From: Rhizobium leguminosarum bv. viciae USDA 2370
GTDB lineage: Bacteria; Pseudomonadota; Alphaproteobacteria; Rhizobiales; Rhizobiaceae
DNA: 64,000 bases
Reading direction: 5' to 3'
Assembly: GCF_002008365.1 (NCBI RefSeq)
Contig: NZ_MRDL01000054.1
Location: 310,001-374,000 of the forward strand
Below the pieces are notes generated by a model that saw only the letters and a program-made list of their open reading frames with translations, was not told the origin of the DNA and did not search any database. Within the stretch, counting starts at the first letter, position 1. Every line of letters starts with the position of its first letter. Below, piece after piece: positions 16,030 through 25,298 of the stretch. The position numbers were made by a program, and so were the translations under genes.

Positions 16030-17634
16030 TCAATTCAACCCGGAAATAAAACCTCTGCGAGAAATTAGCGCAATCAGAATCAGCAGCGCCTCGGTCAACC
16101 AGAAGTAAGTTTGCCGGGGGTATGTTGTTCCGCGCCCGTCGCTGATACTATCGAGCGTTGCATCGATGAAGCCGGTTTCCGCAAGATCGAGACCCGCAAT
16201 AATTTCCCCATGGGCATTCACCAGCGCTGAAATGCCGCTATTGGCATCACGAATCAGCGGCAGGCCGGTTTCCACGGCCCGTACCCGCGCCTGCTGGAAA
16301 TGCTGGTAGGGGCCGGGCGTCGCGCCGAACCAGGCATCATTGGTGATATTGAGGATCGCGTTGGCGTCTTTTATGTCGCCGGTCATTTCATCGGGGAAAA
16401 TGATTTCGTAGCAGATCAGCGGATAGAGATTGAGCCCGCCGGGCAGCGTCAGCAGGTGCCGGCTTGCCGCGGCCGAAAACCCTCCCGGCATCTCGACGAC
16501 GTTCTGGATGCCGAATCCGGTGAGCACGTCCTCGAAGGGCAGATATTCGCCGAAAGGCACCAGATGCACCTTGTCGGAGGCGGCGATGATCTGGCCGCGG
16601 CCGTCGATCACGTAAATGGAATTATAGTAGCGCACCGGGGTGCCCGGTCCCATTTCCTCGGCGCGTACGGCGCCGGCGATCAGGATCTGATTGTCGTCAA
16701 GCGTATCGGCGATCCGCGTGAGCGCATCCTGGTTGTCGGTGAGGATGAAGGGGATCGAGGTTTCCGGCCAGACGATGATATCGGGCTTGCGCCCGCCATT
16801 CTTCGGCGCTTCGGCTGACAGCTTCAGATGCGTCTCGAAGATCGCGGCGCGGTCGGCGTCGTTATCCATCTTCGCCGCCTGGTCGATGGCCGGCTGCACC
16901 AGCCGCACCACCGGCCGCTTGTCCTCCGGCAAGGCGTCCGGCCGCGGCGCGAGATGGAGAGCATAAGCGCCATAACCGAGATGGGCGGCAAAGAGCAGGA
17001 CAGCAAGCGCGATGCCCGGCCGCGCCCCTTGCCGTGTCCCGGCAAGGGCAGGCGCGGAAAAGACGAAGACGGCAAGGGCCGTCACCCCCATCGCCCCGAT
17101 CACATGTGCCGACTGCATCATCAGCGGAACCGGCATCATGCCGTAGCCGATGGCATTCCAGGGAAAGCCGGTGAGGATCACGCTTCGAAGCCATTCCATC
17201 AGCCCGAAGCCTGCCGCAAGGGCGGCGATCCGCCCCATGCCATCTGACCAGAAGATGCGGGCAAGGGCAGCCGCCAGCCCGTAGAAGATTGCAAGACAGG
17301 CCGGCAGCCCGAGGATTGCCAGCGGCAGCGCCCAGGCGAATTCTTCCTGATCGACCAGCAGCGCATGGCCGAGCCACCAGAGGCCGGCGACGAAATAGCC
17401 GAAGCCGAACAGCCAGCCGGTGGCAAACGCCGGCCATAGCCTGCCGATCAGGCCGCTTTCAGGCGAAGCCGCCGCCCCGTCGATCAGCCAGACGAGCAGT
17501 GTGAAGGAGACGAACATCGCCGCGAAAAAACCGATGGGCGGCAGCGCCAGAACCGCGAATGCCCCGGCGGCGATGGCCAGCAGCGACCGTTTGAAACCCC
17601 AGACGAGGATAACCCTGTCCGCAAGCCGCTCCAT
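16030..17634 (-). CDS. lnt: Apolipoprotein N-acyltransferase
   Basis: Inner-membrane enzyme that adds the third acyl chain to lipoproteins. The 534-residue protein has six or more N-terminal membrane segments and a C-terminal nitrilase domain with the catalytic Glu in WPETSIPF, Lys in KVHLVPFGEYLP and Cys in ICYEIIFP. The ATG at 17634 gives the usual MERLADRVILVWG start; earlier starts at 17646 and 17661 (TTG) are possible. It is downstream of the corC-like gene in a ybeY - corC - lnt arrangement known from many proteobacteria. Confidence 0.96.
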   Translation of the reverse strand: MERLADRVILVWGFKRSLLAIAAGAFAVLALPPIGFFAAMFVSFTLLVWLIDGAAASPESGLIGRLWPAFATGWLFGFGYFVAGLWWLGHALLVDQEEFAWALPLAILGLPACLAIFYGLAAALARIFWSDGMGRIAALAAGFGLMEWLRSVILTGFPWNAIGYGMMPVPLMMQSAHVIGAMGVTALAVFVFSAPALAGTRQGARPGIALAVLLFAAHLGYGAYALHLAPRPDALPEDKRPVVRLVQPAIDQAAKMDNDADRAAIFETHLKLSAEAPKNGGRKPDIIVWPETSIPFILTDNQDALTRIADTLDDNQILIAGAVRAEEMGPGTPVRYYNSIYVIDGRGQIIAASDKVHLVPFGEYLPFEDVLTGFGIQNVVEMPGGFSAAASRHLLTLPGGLNLYPLICYEIIFPDEMTGDIKDANAILNITNDAWFGATPGPYQHFQQARVRAVETGLPLIRDANSGISALVNAHGEIIAGLDLAETGFIDATLDSISDGRGTTYPRQTYFWLTEALLILIALISRRGFISGLN

Positions 17635-17714
17635 GCGCACTCCCATCAAACCGCGAATCAACCCGTTCGCAGTCTTTCAAAAAAGCGGCTCTTTGTCCCG
17701 TCAGTTGGGTGCTG

Positions 17715-18860
17715 TCAGTTCGCGGTCGATTCCGCCGGCCGGTCGTCGCCGGCCTCGGAGCCGGGGGAGATGTCGCCATCCAGCTTGGTCCGGCGGCGGA
17801 TCGCATGGCGCTTGCGGGTGATGCGCAGCCGCTTGATGCGGCGCGGATCGGCGTCGAGGATGTGGAATTCGAAGCCCGGGAGCGCCTGGACGACTTCGCC
17901 GCGCACCGGGATGCGGCCGAGCGCCGAGAAGATCAGGCCGCCCAGCGTATCGACCTCGTCGACCTGCTCGCTGATGTCGAAATCCGGCCCGATCGCCGCG
18001 GCGATCTCTTCCAGTTCGACGCGCGCGTCGGCGATGAAGACGTCTTCGGCGACGCGCTTGAACATCACCTCTTCGTCGTCATGTTCGTCGTCGATGTCGC
18101 CGACCACCATCTCGACGATGTCCTCATGCGAGGCAAGCCCGTCGGTGCCGCCATACTCGTCGATGACGAGCGCCATCTGCGTGCGGTTCACCTGCATGCG
18201 ACGCAACAGGTCGGACGCCAGCATCGACGGCGGCACGAACAGGATCTTGCGGATGATACCGGCTTCGGCCAGCGTCTTTTGCAGGTCGACGCGGGCGAGA
18301 TCGAAATTCGTCTTGGCCGAACGCGTGGTCTTCTGGATGTTTTCGGGCGCAACCTCGATCGCCGGCACGGCAACGGCCGGTTTCGTCGGGCCGCGGCGCT
18401 TGTTGCGCGCCTGCTTGGCGACGTAGGAGAGCAGGTCGCGGATATGGACCATGCCACGCGGATCGTCGAGCGTATCGGCATAGACGGGCATGCGCGAGCG
18501 GCCGGATTCCTCAAAGAGGATCATCAGCTCGCCGATGGTGATATTCTGGTCGACCGCCTCGATATCGGCGCGCGGCACCATCACGTCGGCGACGCGCACC
18601 TCGCGAAAGCGCAGGATGTTGTTGAGCATCGCCCGTTCGTCGGGCGAAAAGGCGTCGTCGCCTGCCGCATCGGTCATCAGCGCGTCGGCGAGATCCTCGC
18701 GCAGTCGCGAGCCCTGCTGCGGGCGAAGGATGCGCGCGGCGCGCGACCAGAAGGATTGCGATCGGCCGGATGGCCGACTACTACTGCCTGCCTCGTCCGA
18801 AGAGGAGGATGACTCGGAGTCCTTGGCGTCTGCCGCCGGCTTCGTCGTAAAGTCGCTCAT
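17715..18860 (-). CDS. CBS-pair and CorC/HlyC domain protein (hemolysin-like)
   Basis: Soluble protein of 381 residues: a Ser-rich N-terminus (~1-35), two CBS domains (~95-230, starting VADVMVPRADIEAVD and including QMALVIDEYGGTDGLASHEDI) and a C-terminal CorC_HlyC transporter-associated domain (~260-345). The names hemolysin and CorC come from weak historic links to Mg/Co efflux; the true role is not settled. Its ATG overlaps the ybeY stop (ATGA, 18860-18857), so it is translationally coupled to ybeY and leads into lnt. Confidence 0.9.
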   Translation of the reverse strand: MSDFTTKPAADAKDSESSSSSDEAGSSSRPSGRSQSFWSRAARILRPQQGSRLREDLADALMTDAAGDDAFSPDERAMLNNILRFREVRVADVMVPRADIEAVDQNITIGELMILFEESGRSRMPVYADTLDDPRGMVHIRDLLSYVAKQARNKRRGPTKPAVAVPAIEVAPENIQKTTRSAKTNFDLARVDLQKTLAEAGIIRKILFVPPSMLASDLLRRMQVNRTQMALVIDEYGGTDGLASHEDIVEMVVGDIDDEHDDEEVMFKRVAEDVFIADARVELEEIAAAIGPDFDISEQVDEVDTLGGLIFSALGRIPVRGEVVQALPGFEFHILDADPRRIKRLRITRKRHAIRRRTKLDGDISPGSEAGDDRPAESTAN

Positions 18861-19372
18861 GGTTCCATTTTAAGGTCTTGACCCTCGTAGGGATCAGATA
18901 GGCCGAGCTGGGCCAAAATGCGAGTCTCCAGCCCCTCCATAATTTCGGCTTCGGCACTATTCATATGGTCGTAGCCGAGAAGATGCAAGAAACCGTGCAC
19001 CAGAAGGTGGGTCAGGTGGTCGTCGAAACTCTTTTCCAGCTCGGCCGCTTCCCGCTCCAACGTCTCCCGGGCGATGATGATGTCGCCGAGCATCGGGCCG
19101 GGCATCTTGCCGGGCTGAACCGGAAAGGCCGGAAAGGAGAGCACATTGGTCGCCTTGTCCTTGCCGCGCCATTCGGCGTTGATGTCCTGGATCGAGGCAT
19201 CGTCGGTGAAGACGAGCGAAACCTCGGGCGGCATCGTCGGGAAGGGCTGCTTCTCGCTGTCGCGGAGATAGACCACCGCGGCACCGAGCACGCGTTCGCA
19301 AAACGACAGCAGCGTCTCCTCGCCGGGCCAGCCGACGTCCTCAACGCTGATCTGGATGTCGAGTTCGGCCAT
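18857..19372 (-). CDS. ybeY: Endoribonuclease / rRNA maturation factor YbeY
   Basis: Metal-dependent RNase needed for 16S rRNA 3'-end maturation and, in Sinorhizobium, for small-RNA regulation. The 171-residue protein has the UPF0054 signature HGFLHLLGYDH, whose three His residues bind the metal, and NVLSFPAFP before it. Its start overlaps the phoH stop by one base (TAATG), and its stop overlaps the corC-like start, so the phoH - ybeY - corC run is tightly coupled. Confidence 0.96.
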   Translation of the reverse strand: MAELDIQISVEDVGWPGEETLLSFCERVLGAAVVYLRDSEKQPFPTMPPEVSLVFTDDASIQDINAEWRGKDKATNVLSFPAFPVQPGKMPGPMLGDIIIARETLEREAAELEKSFDDHLTHLLVHGFLHLLGYDHMNSAEAEIMEGLETRILAQLGLSDPYEGQDLKMEP

Positions 19373-20424
19373 TAGTCCTGCCGGCTGACTTCTTCGGTTT
19401 CGACGGCGTAAGTGGAATCATAGGCCCTAACGATGCGCCCGACCAGCGGATGGCGGACGACGTCGGTATCCTTGAAGCGCACGATCGAGATGCCCTCGAC
19501 GCCGTTCAGAAGCTGCAAGGCCTCGACGAGGCCGGATTTGACGCCGCGCGGCAGGTCGATCTGGCTCGGGTCGCCGGTGACGATCATGCGGGCATTTTCG
19601 CCGAGACGCGTCAGGAACATCTTCATCTGCATCGACGTCGTATTCTGCGCTTCGTCGAGGATGATGGCGGCGTTGGCGAGCGTGCGGCCGCGCATGAAGG
19701 CGAGCGGCGCGATTTCGATGACGCCGGCGGTGATTGCCCGATCGACCTTGTCGGCAGGGATCATGTCGTAGAGCGCATCATAAAGCGGGCGAAGATAGGG
19801 GTCGACCTTTTCCTTCATGTCGCCGGGCAGGAAGCCGAGGCGCTCGCCGGCCTCGACGGCCGGGCGCGACAGGATGATCTTTTCGACCGCGCCACGCTCC
19901 AGGAGCTGAGCGGCATGGGCGACGGCGAGATAGGTCTTGCCGGTGCCGGCCGGGCCGACGCCGAAGACAAGCTCGGCGCGTTCCAGCGCCCTGATATAGG
20001 CATCCTGGGTCGGCGTACGGGCGATGATCGTCTTCTTGCGTGTGGAAACCTGTGCCATCGTCAGCTTGGCCTTGCGCTCCATGGTTGGCAGGCTGAGCTG
20101 ATCGTCGGCGGCGACCGCCATACGGATTGCGCCCTCGACGTCGGATCGTTCCACGCTGCCGCCTTTCTGAAGCTTTTCATAGAGATAGTCGAGTGTGCGC
20201 CGCGCCTGGTTGGTGGTCACGATATCGCCTGTGATGACGACCGAATTGCCGCGCGCCCGCGCATCGATGTTCAGCCGTTGCTCGAGCAGTTTGAGGTTCT
20301 GGTCGAATTGACCGAAGAGCTCGCTGGCGAAGCGGTTGTTCTCGAACGTCAGGACGAAGTGATTGGTGTCGCTCGGCGTGCGGGGGTGGCGCGGTGAAGA
20401 AGAAACCAATTCTTGTCCGTTCAA
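19372..20424 (-). CDS. PhoH-like ATPase (PhoL type)
   Basis: ATPase of 350 residues with an N-terminal KH-like RNA-binding region (~residues 20-85) and a RecA-like core with Walker A GPAGTGKTYLAVA (~150) and Walker B AAIILDEAQN. Usually found before ybeY, so a role in RNA metabolism is probable but unproven. The only reasonable start is a TTG at 20424, since the next in-frame Met is inside the conserved region; AAGGAG lies about 12 bases upstream. It follows miaB after 18 bases. Confidence 0.93.
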   Translation of the reverse strand: MNGQELVSSSPRHPRTPSDTNHFVLTFENNRFASELFGQFDQNLKLLEQRLNIDARARGNSVVITGDIVTTNQARRTLDYLYEKLQKGGSVERSDVEGAIRMAVAADDQLSLPTMERKAKLTMAQVSTRKKTIIARTPTQDAYIRALERAELVFGVGPAGTGKTYLAVAHAAQLLERGAVEKIILSRPAVEAGERLGFLPGDMKEKVDPYLRPLYDALYDMIPADKVDRAITAGVIEIAPLAFMRGRTLANAAIILDEAQNTTSMQMKMFLTRLGENARMIVTGDPSQIDLPRGVKSGLVEALQLLNGVEGISIVRFKDTDVVRHPLVGRIVRAYDSTYAVETEEVSRQD

Positions 20425-20442
20425 GCGGTCGGGCTCCTTAGG

Positions 20443-21876
20443 TTAAACCGCAGCCTCTGCGCGTTCGGCAAACAGGCTGTTCGTTCCGGTTCCTGTGATT
20501 CGCACTTTGATAATGTCACCGATTTGCGATGCTTTTGCATCAACATTCACAGATTGAAGCCAGGGAGAACGTCCGATTAGTTGTTCCGGCATGCGACCGG
20601 GCTTTTCGAGCAACAGGTCAATCTCTTTGCCGATGCAGGATTCGGCAAATTCCTGCTGCTGCTTCAGGAGAAGCATTTGCAGGCGTTCCAGCCGTTCTGC
20701 CTTGATCTCTTCCGGCACCTGGTCCTTCAGTTCCGCGCCGGGTGTGCCCGGCCGTGTCGAGTATTTGAACGAGAAGGCCTGTGCATAACGGACCTCCTCC
20801 ACAAGCCTCAGTGTATCCTCAAAATCCTTGTCTGTCTCCCCCGGAAAGCCGGTGATGAAATCGCCCGACAGTGCGATGTCAGGCCGCACCGTGCGGATGC
20901 GCGCAATCAGCGCCAGATATTCGGCCGCCGTATGACGCCGATTCATCGCTTTCAGGATGCGGTCCGAACCCGACTGCACCGGCAGGTGCAGATAGGGCAT
21001 CAGCGCCCTGAGGTCCCGATGGGCATTGATCAGCCGGTCGTCCATGTCGCGCGGATGGCTTGTGGTATAGCGCAGCCGGGCAAGGCCGGGGATCTCGGCC
21101 AGCCGGTAGAGCAGGTCGCCGAGGCTCCATGCCTCGCCCCGCGGCCCGGCGCCGTGCCAGGCGTTGACGTTCTGCCCGAGCAGGGTGATCTCGCGCACCC
21201 CGCCTTCTGCGAGCTTTTCGGCTTCCTCGACGATCTGGGAAACCGGCCGCGACACTTCCGAGCCGCGTGTATAGGGCACGACACAGAAAGTGCAGAACTT
21301 GTCGCAGCCCTCCTGCACCGTCAGGAAGGCGGTAACGCCGCGGGCGCGGATCTTTCGGCTCTCGGCGATCGGCAGATGCTCGAATTTGTCTTCGATCGCA
21401 TATTCGGTATCGACGACGCGCTGGCCTTGTTTGGCCCGGCGCAGCGCCTCCGGCAGGCGGTGATAGGTCTGCGGGCCGATGACGACGTCGACGGCAGGCG
21501 CGCGGCGCAGGATCTCCTCGCCTTCGGCCTGGGCGACACAGCCGGCAACGCCGATCATCATCTCCCGGCCGTCCGCCGCCTTCTTCTTTTTCATCTCGCG
21601 CAGCCGCCCAAGCGCCGAATAGACCTTCTCGGCCGCCTTCTCTCTGATATGGCAGGTGTTGAGGAGAACGAGATCCGCCTCTTCCATATCGTCCGTCGGC
21701 TCATAGCCGTCGCGGGCGAGGGCATCGCTCATGCGCGTCGAATCGTAGACGTTCATCTGGCAGCCGTAGGTCTTGATGAAGACCTTGCGGCTGTTGCTGC
21801 CGTCGCGGAGGGCCTCGTTGGGGCCCTCGTGGGGGATTGCCTTCGGGGCCGGGAGAAGGGCGCTGTCCTGTGTCAT
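20443..21876 (-). CDS. miaB: tRNA-2-methylthio-N6-dimethylallyladenosine synthase
   Basis: Radical SAM methylthiotransferase that modifies A37 of tRNAs reading UNN codons. The 477-residue protein has the UPF0004 domain (KTYGCQMNVYDS, LLNTCHIREKA, GVAGCVAQ, with three cluster Cys), the radical SAM motif GCDKFCTFC (~residue 200) and a C-terminal TRAM domain. Full length. It starts the run miaB - phoH - ybeY - corC - lnt. Confidence 0.97.
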   Translation of the reverse strand: MTQDSALLPAPKAIPHEGPNEALRDGSNSRKVFIKTYGCQMNVYDSTRMSDALARDGYEPTDDMEEADLVLLNTCHIREKAAEKVYSALGRLREMKKKKAADGREMMIGVAGCVAQAEGEEILRRAPAVDVVIGPQTYHRLPEALRRAKQGQRVVDTEYAIEDKFEHLPIAESRKIRARGVTAFLTVQEGCDKFCTFCVVPYTRGSEVSRPVSQIVEEAEKLAEGGVREITLLGQNVNAWHGAGPRGEAWSLGDLLYRLAEIPGLARLRYTTSHPRDMDDRLINAHRDLRALMPYLHLPVQSGSDRILKAMNRRHTAAEYLALIARIRTVRPDIALSGDFITGFPGETDKDFEDTLRLVEEVRYAQAFSFKYSTRPGTPGAELKDQVPEEIKAERLERLQMLLLKQQQEFAESCIGKEIDLLLEKPGRMPEQLIGRSPWLQSVNVDAKASQIGDIIKVRITGTGTNSLFAERAEAAV

Positions 21877-21925
21877 GGCGCGCTATTTAGTGGTTTTTGA
21901 CGCCGGAGAAAATCGAAATCTTGTT

Positions 21926-22723
21926 TCAGGAGATTTCCCGCCCGCGCAGTCGGCTGTTCAGCAGGTTGCGGATGCGCAAGGCAATCGTCGCGCTCACCTC
22001 CTTGCGGCTGGTATCGGCACGGTAATCCACCGCCTCACCGAAGGAAACTTCGGCGTCGATGGCGCCGCAGCGCACGATATCGATGAGATGCGGCAAGAGG
22101 TCGAGATCCCCCGGCCAGGCGGCGAGCCGCCGGTGATAGCGCCCCATGGCGATGCCGTGCACCCGGGTATAGGCAACCGCCACCGGCTGCACCACGACCG
22201 TTCCCGTCGGCGACGTCGGCACCGCCATCGCGGCAGCGCCGAACAGCGACGACTTGACCTCGAGCAGCCGGTTGCCGTCCGAGGTCGTGCCCTCGGGGAA
22301 GAGCACGACAATCTCACCGTCGGCCATGCGCCCGGCGATCTCGTTTGCCTGATGGCCGGTCTTGCGCCGCTCCTCACGCACGACGAAGACACTCTTCTGC
22401 AGTTTGGCGAGCGTGCCGAAGATCGGCCAGTCGCGCACCTCGATCTTGGCAATGAAGACGACGTCGGCAACGGCCGACATCACCATGATATCCAGCCAGG
22501 AGGAATGGTTGGAACAGAGCATCAGCGGCCGGCGATCTTCCAGCTTGCCGCTCACGCGGACGCGGATGCCGAGGCAATAGCAGACGATCCGGTGCCAGAC
22601 GCGCGGCAGGCTGCGGCGCAGCCGCCAGTCGAAACGCAGCGCCAGCACCTGCAGCGGCATGAGCACGATGCTGACGGCAAGGATGACGACCGCGGCGAAG
22701 GCGATGCGCAACCAGGCGATCAA
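21926..22723 (-). CDS. plsC: 1-acyl-sn-glycerol-3-phosphate acyltransferase family protein (possible OlsA)
   Basis: Membrane-bound O-acyltransferase of 265 residues: an N-terminal hydrophobic segment (~6-30), the acyltransferase motif NHSSWLD (catalytic His/Asp, ~residue 72) and FPEGTTSDG (~143). PlsC-type enzymes make phosphatidic acid. In Sinorhizobium the paralogue at this position, between miaB and the fur-like gene, is as far as I recall OlsA, which acylates lyso-ornithine lipid; olsB, the partner, is at 39520-40398. Which substrate this copy uses cannot be decided from sequence. Confidence 0.88.
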   Translation of the reverse strand: MIAWLRIAFAAVVILAVSIVLMPLQVLALRFDWRLRRSLPRVWHRIVCYCLGIRVRVSGKLEDRRPLMLCSNHSSWLDIMVMSAVADVVFIAKIEVRDWPIFGTLAKLQKSVFVVREERRKTGHQANEIAGRMADGEIVVLFPEGTTSDGNRLLEVKSSLFGAAAMAVPTSPTGTVVVQPVAVAYTRVHGIAMGRYHRRLAAWPGDLDLLPHLIDIVRCGAIDAEVSFGEAVDYRADTSRKEVSATIALRIRNLLNSRLRGREIS

Positions 22724-22750
22724 ATGCTGGTCTCCCGGGCTGCCATTGCT

Positions 22751-23179
22751 TCAGAGGTCTTCCTTCTTCAACGGCACGCCGTAGAGCTCCAGCCGGTGGT
22801 CGACCAGCCGGAAGCCGTGTTCGCGGGCGATGCGCTCCTGCAGCGCCTCGATCTCCGGCGAGCGGAATTCGATGACCGTGCCGGTCTTCAGGTCGATCAG
22901 ATGGTCATGGTGTTCTTCCGGCACCGTTTCGTAGCGCGAGCGCCCGTCGCGGAAGTCGTGCCGGGCGATGATGCCGGCATCCTCGAACAGTTTCACGGTG
23001 CGATAGACGGTCGAGATCGAGATCTTAGCATCGACCTTCACCGAGCGGCGGTAGAGTTCTTCGACGTCGGGATGGTCTTCCGAGTCTTCCAGGATGCGCG
23101 CGATCACGCGGCGCTGCTCGGTCATGCGCATGCCGCGTTCGGTGCAAAGCTCCTCAAGGGTCTTGGCTACATCAGTCAT
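22751..23179 (-). CDS. mur: Fur-family metal regulator, Mur type
   Basis: Metalloregulator of 142 residues: an N-terminal winged helix (MRMTEQRRVIARILEDS, STVYRTVKLFEDAGI) and a C-terminal dimerisation domain with the His-rich sensory motif EEHHDHLID. It has no CxxC pairs, so it lacks the structural zinc site of many Fur proteins. In rhizobia this Fur orthologue responds to manganese and represses the sitABCD uptake genes, hence Mur; iron is mostly handled by RirA and Irr. The ATG at 23179 gives the family start MTDVAKTLEEL; an open frame to 23212 is not family-like. Confidence 0.9.
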   Translation of the reverse strand: MTDVAKTLEELCTERGMRMTEQRRVIARILEDSEDHPDVEELYRRSVKVDAKISISTVYRTVKLFEDAGIIARHDFRDGRSRYETVPEEHHDHLIDLKTGTVIEFRSPEIEALQERIAREHGFRLVDHRLELYGVPLKKEDL

Positions 23180-23261
23180 CGCCGGCCTATAGAGACATTC
23201 GTGTTTCGACAACGCCGCACGGCATTTGCGCCGGCCTGCATGTCATCTTGCTGCCAGGGAA

Positions 23262-23762
23262 CTACCGAAGAACGCGCTTCATGACAAGCGCCGTGGAGAG
23301 GGCGCCGTTTTCCTGTCTGTAGTAACCCTGACGTTCGCCGACCTTTTCGAAGCCGAGCTTGCGGTAGAGGCCAAGCGCTGCCGTATTGCCGTTGTCGACC
23401 TCGAGAAACATGCTCTCGCCGCCGCGCGACCGCGCTTCCCGCATCGCCGCCTGCATCAGCCGCCAGCCCAGTCCGGCACGGGCGACCTTCGCCTGCACGG
23501 CAATGGTCAGGATTTCAGCCTCGCCGGCGACATGGCGGGCAAGAATGAAACCCGGAAGCGGCTTTTTCAGGATGGCATTGGTCTGGCGCGCGACGAAGCC
23601 GAACACAGTGTCCTGCATCAGCAGGCCGTGAAATTCACCGTCGCCCCAGGGCCGGGCGAAGCGCTCGCCGTGCAGGACGGCGACATCGCGGCAATCCTCG
23701 CGCTCCATGGCGATGATCTCGAATTCCGGTTTCAGCGTCAGATAGGCTTCCAGCATCGTCAT
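23262..23762 (-). CDS. rimI: Ribosomal-protein-alanine N-acetyltransferase-like GNAT protein
   Basis: GNAT acetyltransferase of 166 residues. The acetyl-CoA-binding part is ILTIAVQAKVARAGLGWRLM and the C-terminal LEVDNGNTAALGLYRKLGFEKVGERQGYY is typical of RimI, which acetylates the N-terminal Ala of ribosomal protein S18. Its start overlaps the tsaB stop (ATGA, 23762-23759); tsaB-rimI pairing is common and supports the assignment. An alternative start is the next ATG at 23756. Confidence 0.9.
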   Translation of the reverse strand: MTMLEAYLTLKPEFEIIAMEREDCRDVAVLHGERFARPWGDGEFHGLLMQDTVFGFVARQTNAILKKPLPGFILARHVAGEAEILTIAVQAKVARAGLGWRLMQAAMREARSRGGESMFLEVDNGNTAALGLYRKLGFEKVGERQGYYRQENGALSTALVMKRVLR

Positions 23763-24421
23763 ACTCGTCGCGCAATCGCGTATCCGGCCTGCGGTTTGGC
23801 ATCGGGTCCGCGCAGATAAAGGGGCTTCGGCTTTCCGGCATCGGGGGAGGCGGCAGCGCCCAGGCGCGCCACGATGGAGATCGGGAACCTGTTGGTGTGA
23901 TCGCCGCCGGCGTCGGCCTTCAGCAGCGCCGTCGCCGAACCGGTGATCTCGCCGTCGAAGCCGGCAGCAAATGCCTGTGCTTCTGCAACGCTGACTGCCC
24001 GTGGCGTGTCGAGGGACGAACCGTCGGCTGCGAAGGACTGGAGGTAGATCTCGTCGCGCTTGGCATCCATCGCCGCCAGCACGGCGCGATGAGGCGTCTT
24101 GTCGCGCTGGGCTGAGGCCATGACTTCGAGTGTCGTGATGCCGACGGCCGGCACATTGAGGGAGAGCGCAAAACCGCGGGCTGCGGCAACACCGACGCGG
24201 ATACCGGTAAAGGAGCCGGGACCGATGGTGACGGCAAGGCGGTCGATATGAGAAAGTGCCAGTCCCGCCTGATCCAGCGCGCGATCGACGATACCAATCA
24301 GATGTTCAGCATGCCCCTTGCCGATCATGTCCGATGCCTCCCCCAGCACCGTATCCCTGCCGCTGTCATAGACGGCGGCAGCGCAGTCCACACCTGCCGT
24401 GTCGAGCGCCAGAATGATCAT
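23759..24421 (-). CDS. tsaB: tRNA threonylcarbamoyladenosine biosynthesis protein TsaB
   Basis: Non-catalytic partner of TsaD in making t6A37 in ANN-decoding tRNAs. The 220-residue protein begins MIILALDTAGVDCAAAVYD and contains the hallmark TIGPGSFTGIRVGVAAARG (~residues 64-82). It keeps the ASKHA fold but lacks the TsaD metal site, as normal for TsaB. First gene of the pair tsaB - rimI. Confidence 0.95.
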   Translation of the reverse strand: MIILALDTAGVDCAAAVYDSGRDTVLGEASDMIGKGHAEHLIGIVDRALDQAGLALSHIDRLAVTIGPGSFTGIRVGVAAARGFALSLNVPAVGITTLEVMASAQRDKTPHRAVLAAMDAKRDEIYLQSFAADGSSLDTPRAVSVAEAQAFAAGFDGEITGSATALLKADAGGDHTNRFPISIVARLGAAASPDAGKPKPLYLRGPDAKPQAGYAIARRV

Positions 24422-24509
24422 GCCATCAATTTCCGAATAAACTAGTGTCGCCTATCGATAAATCCGTTCGGCCGAACCTGAGGTGAACGGCCGGACGAAT
24501 TCAAGATTT

Positions 24510-25076
24510 TTAAGCGGCAATCACTTCCTGCACTTCCGGAACGAAATGGCGCAGCAGGTTCTGCACGCCGTGCTTCAGTGTTGCCGTCGAAGACGGGCAG
24601 CCGGCGCAGGAACCCTTCATGTTCAGATAGACCTTGCCGTCCTTGAAGCCGCGGAAGGTGATGTCGCCGCCGTCTTGGGCAACGGCCGGGCGCACGCGAG
24701 TTTCCAGAAGCTCCTTGATGGTCAGCACGATCGATTCATCGCCTTCGTCGAAGAATTCGTCGCCGGCATCGGCGTCTTCGGAAAGGATGGAGGCGTCGCC
24801 CATGACCGGCTTGCCGGACATGAAGTGCTCCATGATCGAGCCTAATATAGCCGGCTTAAGATGTTGCCAGTCGGCATTGTCCTTGGAGACGGAAATGAAA
24901 TCATAGCCGAAATAGACGCCGGTGACGCCTGATATTTCGAACAGGCGGGCGGCGAGCGGCGAGGCTGCAGCCTCCTCAGTGCTGCGGAACTCGGCCGTGC
25001 CGTTTTCCATCACCACCTTGCCCGGCAGGAACTTCTGCGTGGCAGGGTTCGGCGTGGCTTCGGTCTGAATGAACAT
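24510..25076 (-). CDS. Nfu-type iron-sulfur scaffold protein (NifU C-terminal domain)
   Basis: Fe-S cluster carrier of 188 residues. The N-terminal Nfu_N domain starts MFIQTEATPNPATQKFLPG; the C-terminal NifU domain holds the cluster motif CAGC (Cys157 and Cys160) in MKGSCAGCPSS. This two-domain layout is like mitochondrial NFU1 and is standard in alphaproteobacteria. TGGAG seven bases before the ATG at 25076 favours this start over the Met four codons earlier. The stop is followed by an 88-base gap to tsaB. Confidence 0.93.
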   Translation of the reverse strand: MFIQTEATPNPATQKFLPGKVVMENGTAEFRSTEEAAASPLAARLFEISGVTGVYFGYDFISVSKDNADWQHLKPAILGSIMEHFMSGKPVMGDASILSEDADAGDEFFDEGDESIVLTIKELLETRVRPAVAQDGGDITFRGFKDGKVYLNMKGSCAGCPSSTATLKHGVQNLLRHFVPEVQEVIAA

Positions 25077-25184
25077 CTGGTTCTCCATGCGGCCGGCCCA
25101 TGGTCTCGGCCGTCTTTAGAATTCTTCAAAAGAAGATAAGCCGATTGACGGCGCTAATCAAGAGACTTGTACTCAAGAAAAGCT

Positions 25185-25298
25185 AGAACAGGATGATTTT
25201 AGGCCCGGTTGGCCTAAAATCTGAATCCTGTTCTAAATTATATAGTTAGAGCATGATGTCGTCCGAAAACCGCTCACACTTTTCGGCATCATGCTCTA
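25185..25298. repeat. Two-palindrome intergenic repeat, family B
   Basis: First palindrome: AGAACAGGAT / ATCCTGTTCT (25185-25194 with 25225-25234) enclosing GATTTTAGGCC / GGCCTAAAATC. Second palindrome: TAGAGCATGATG / CATCATGCTCTA (25247-25258 with 25287-25298) enclosing CCGAAAA / TTTTCGG. The ~114-base, two-palindrome layout resembles the RIME elements described in rhizobia, but I cannot confirm identity. CTAG occurs at both edges (25183, 25296). The right edge contains the stop codon of the adjacent usp gene. Confidence 0.85.
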
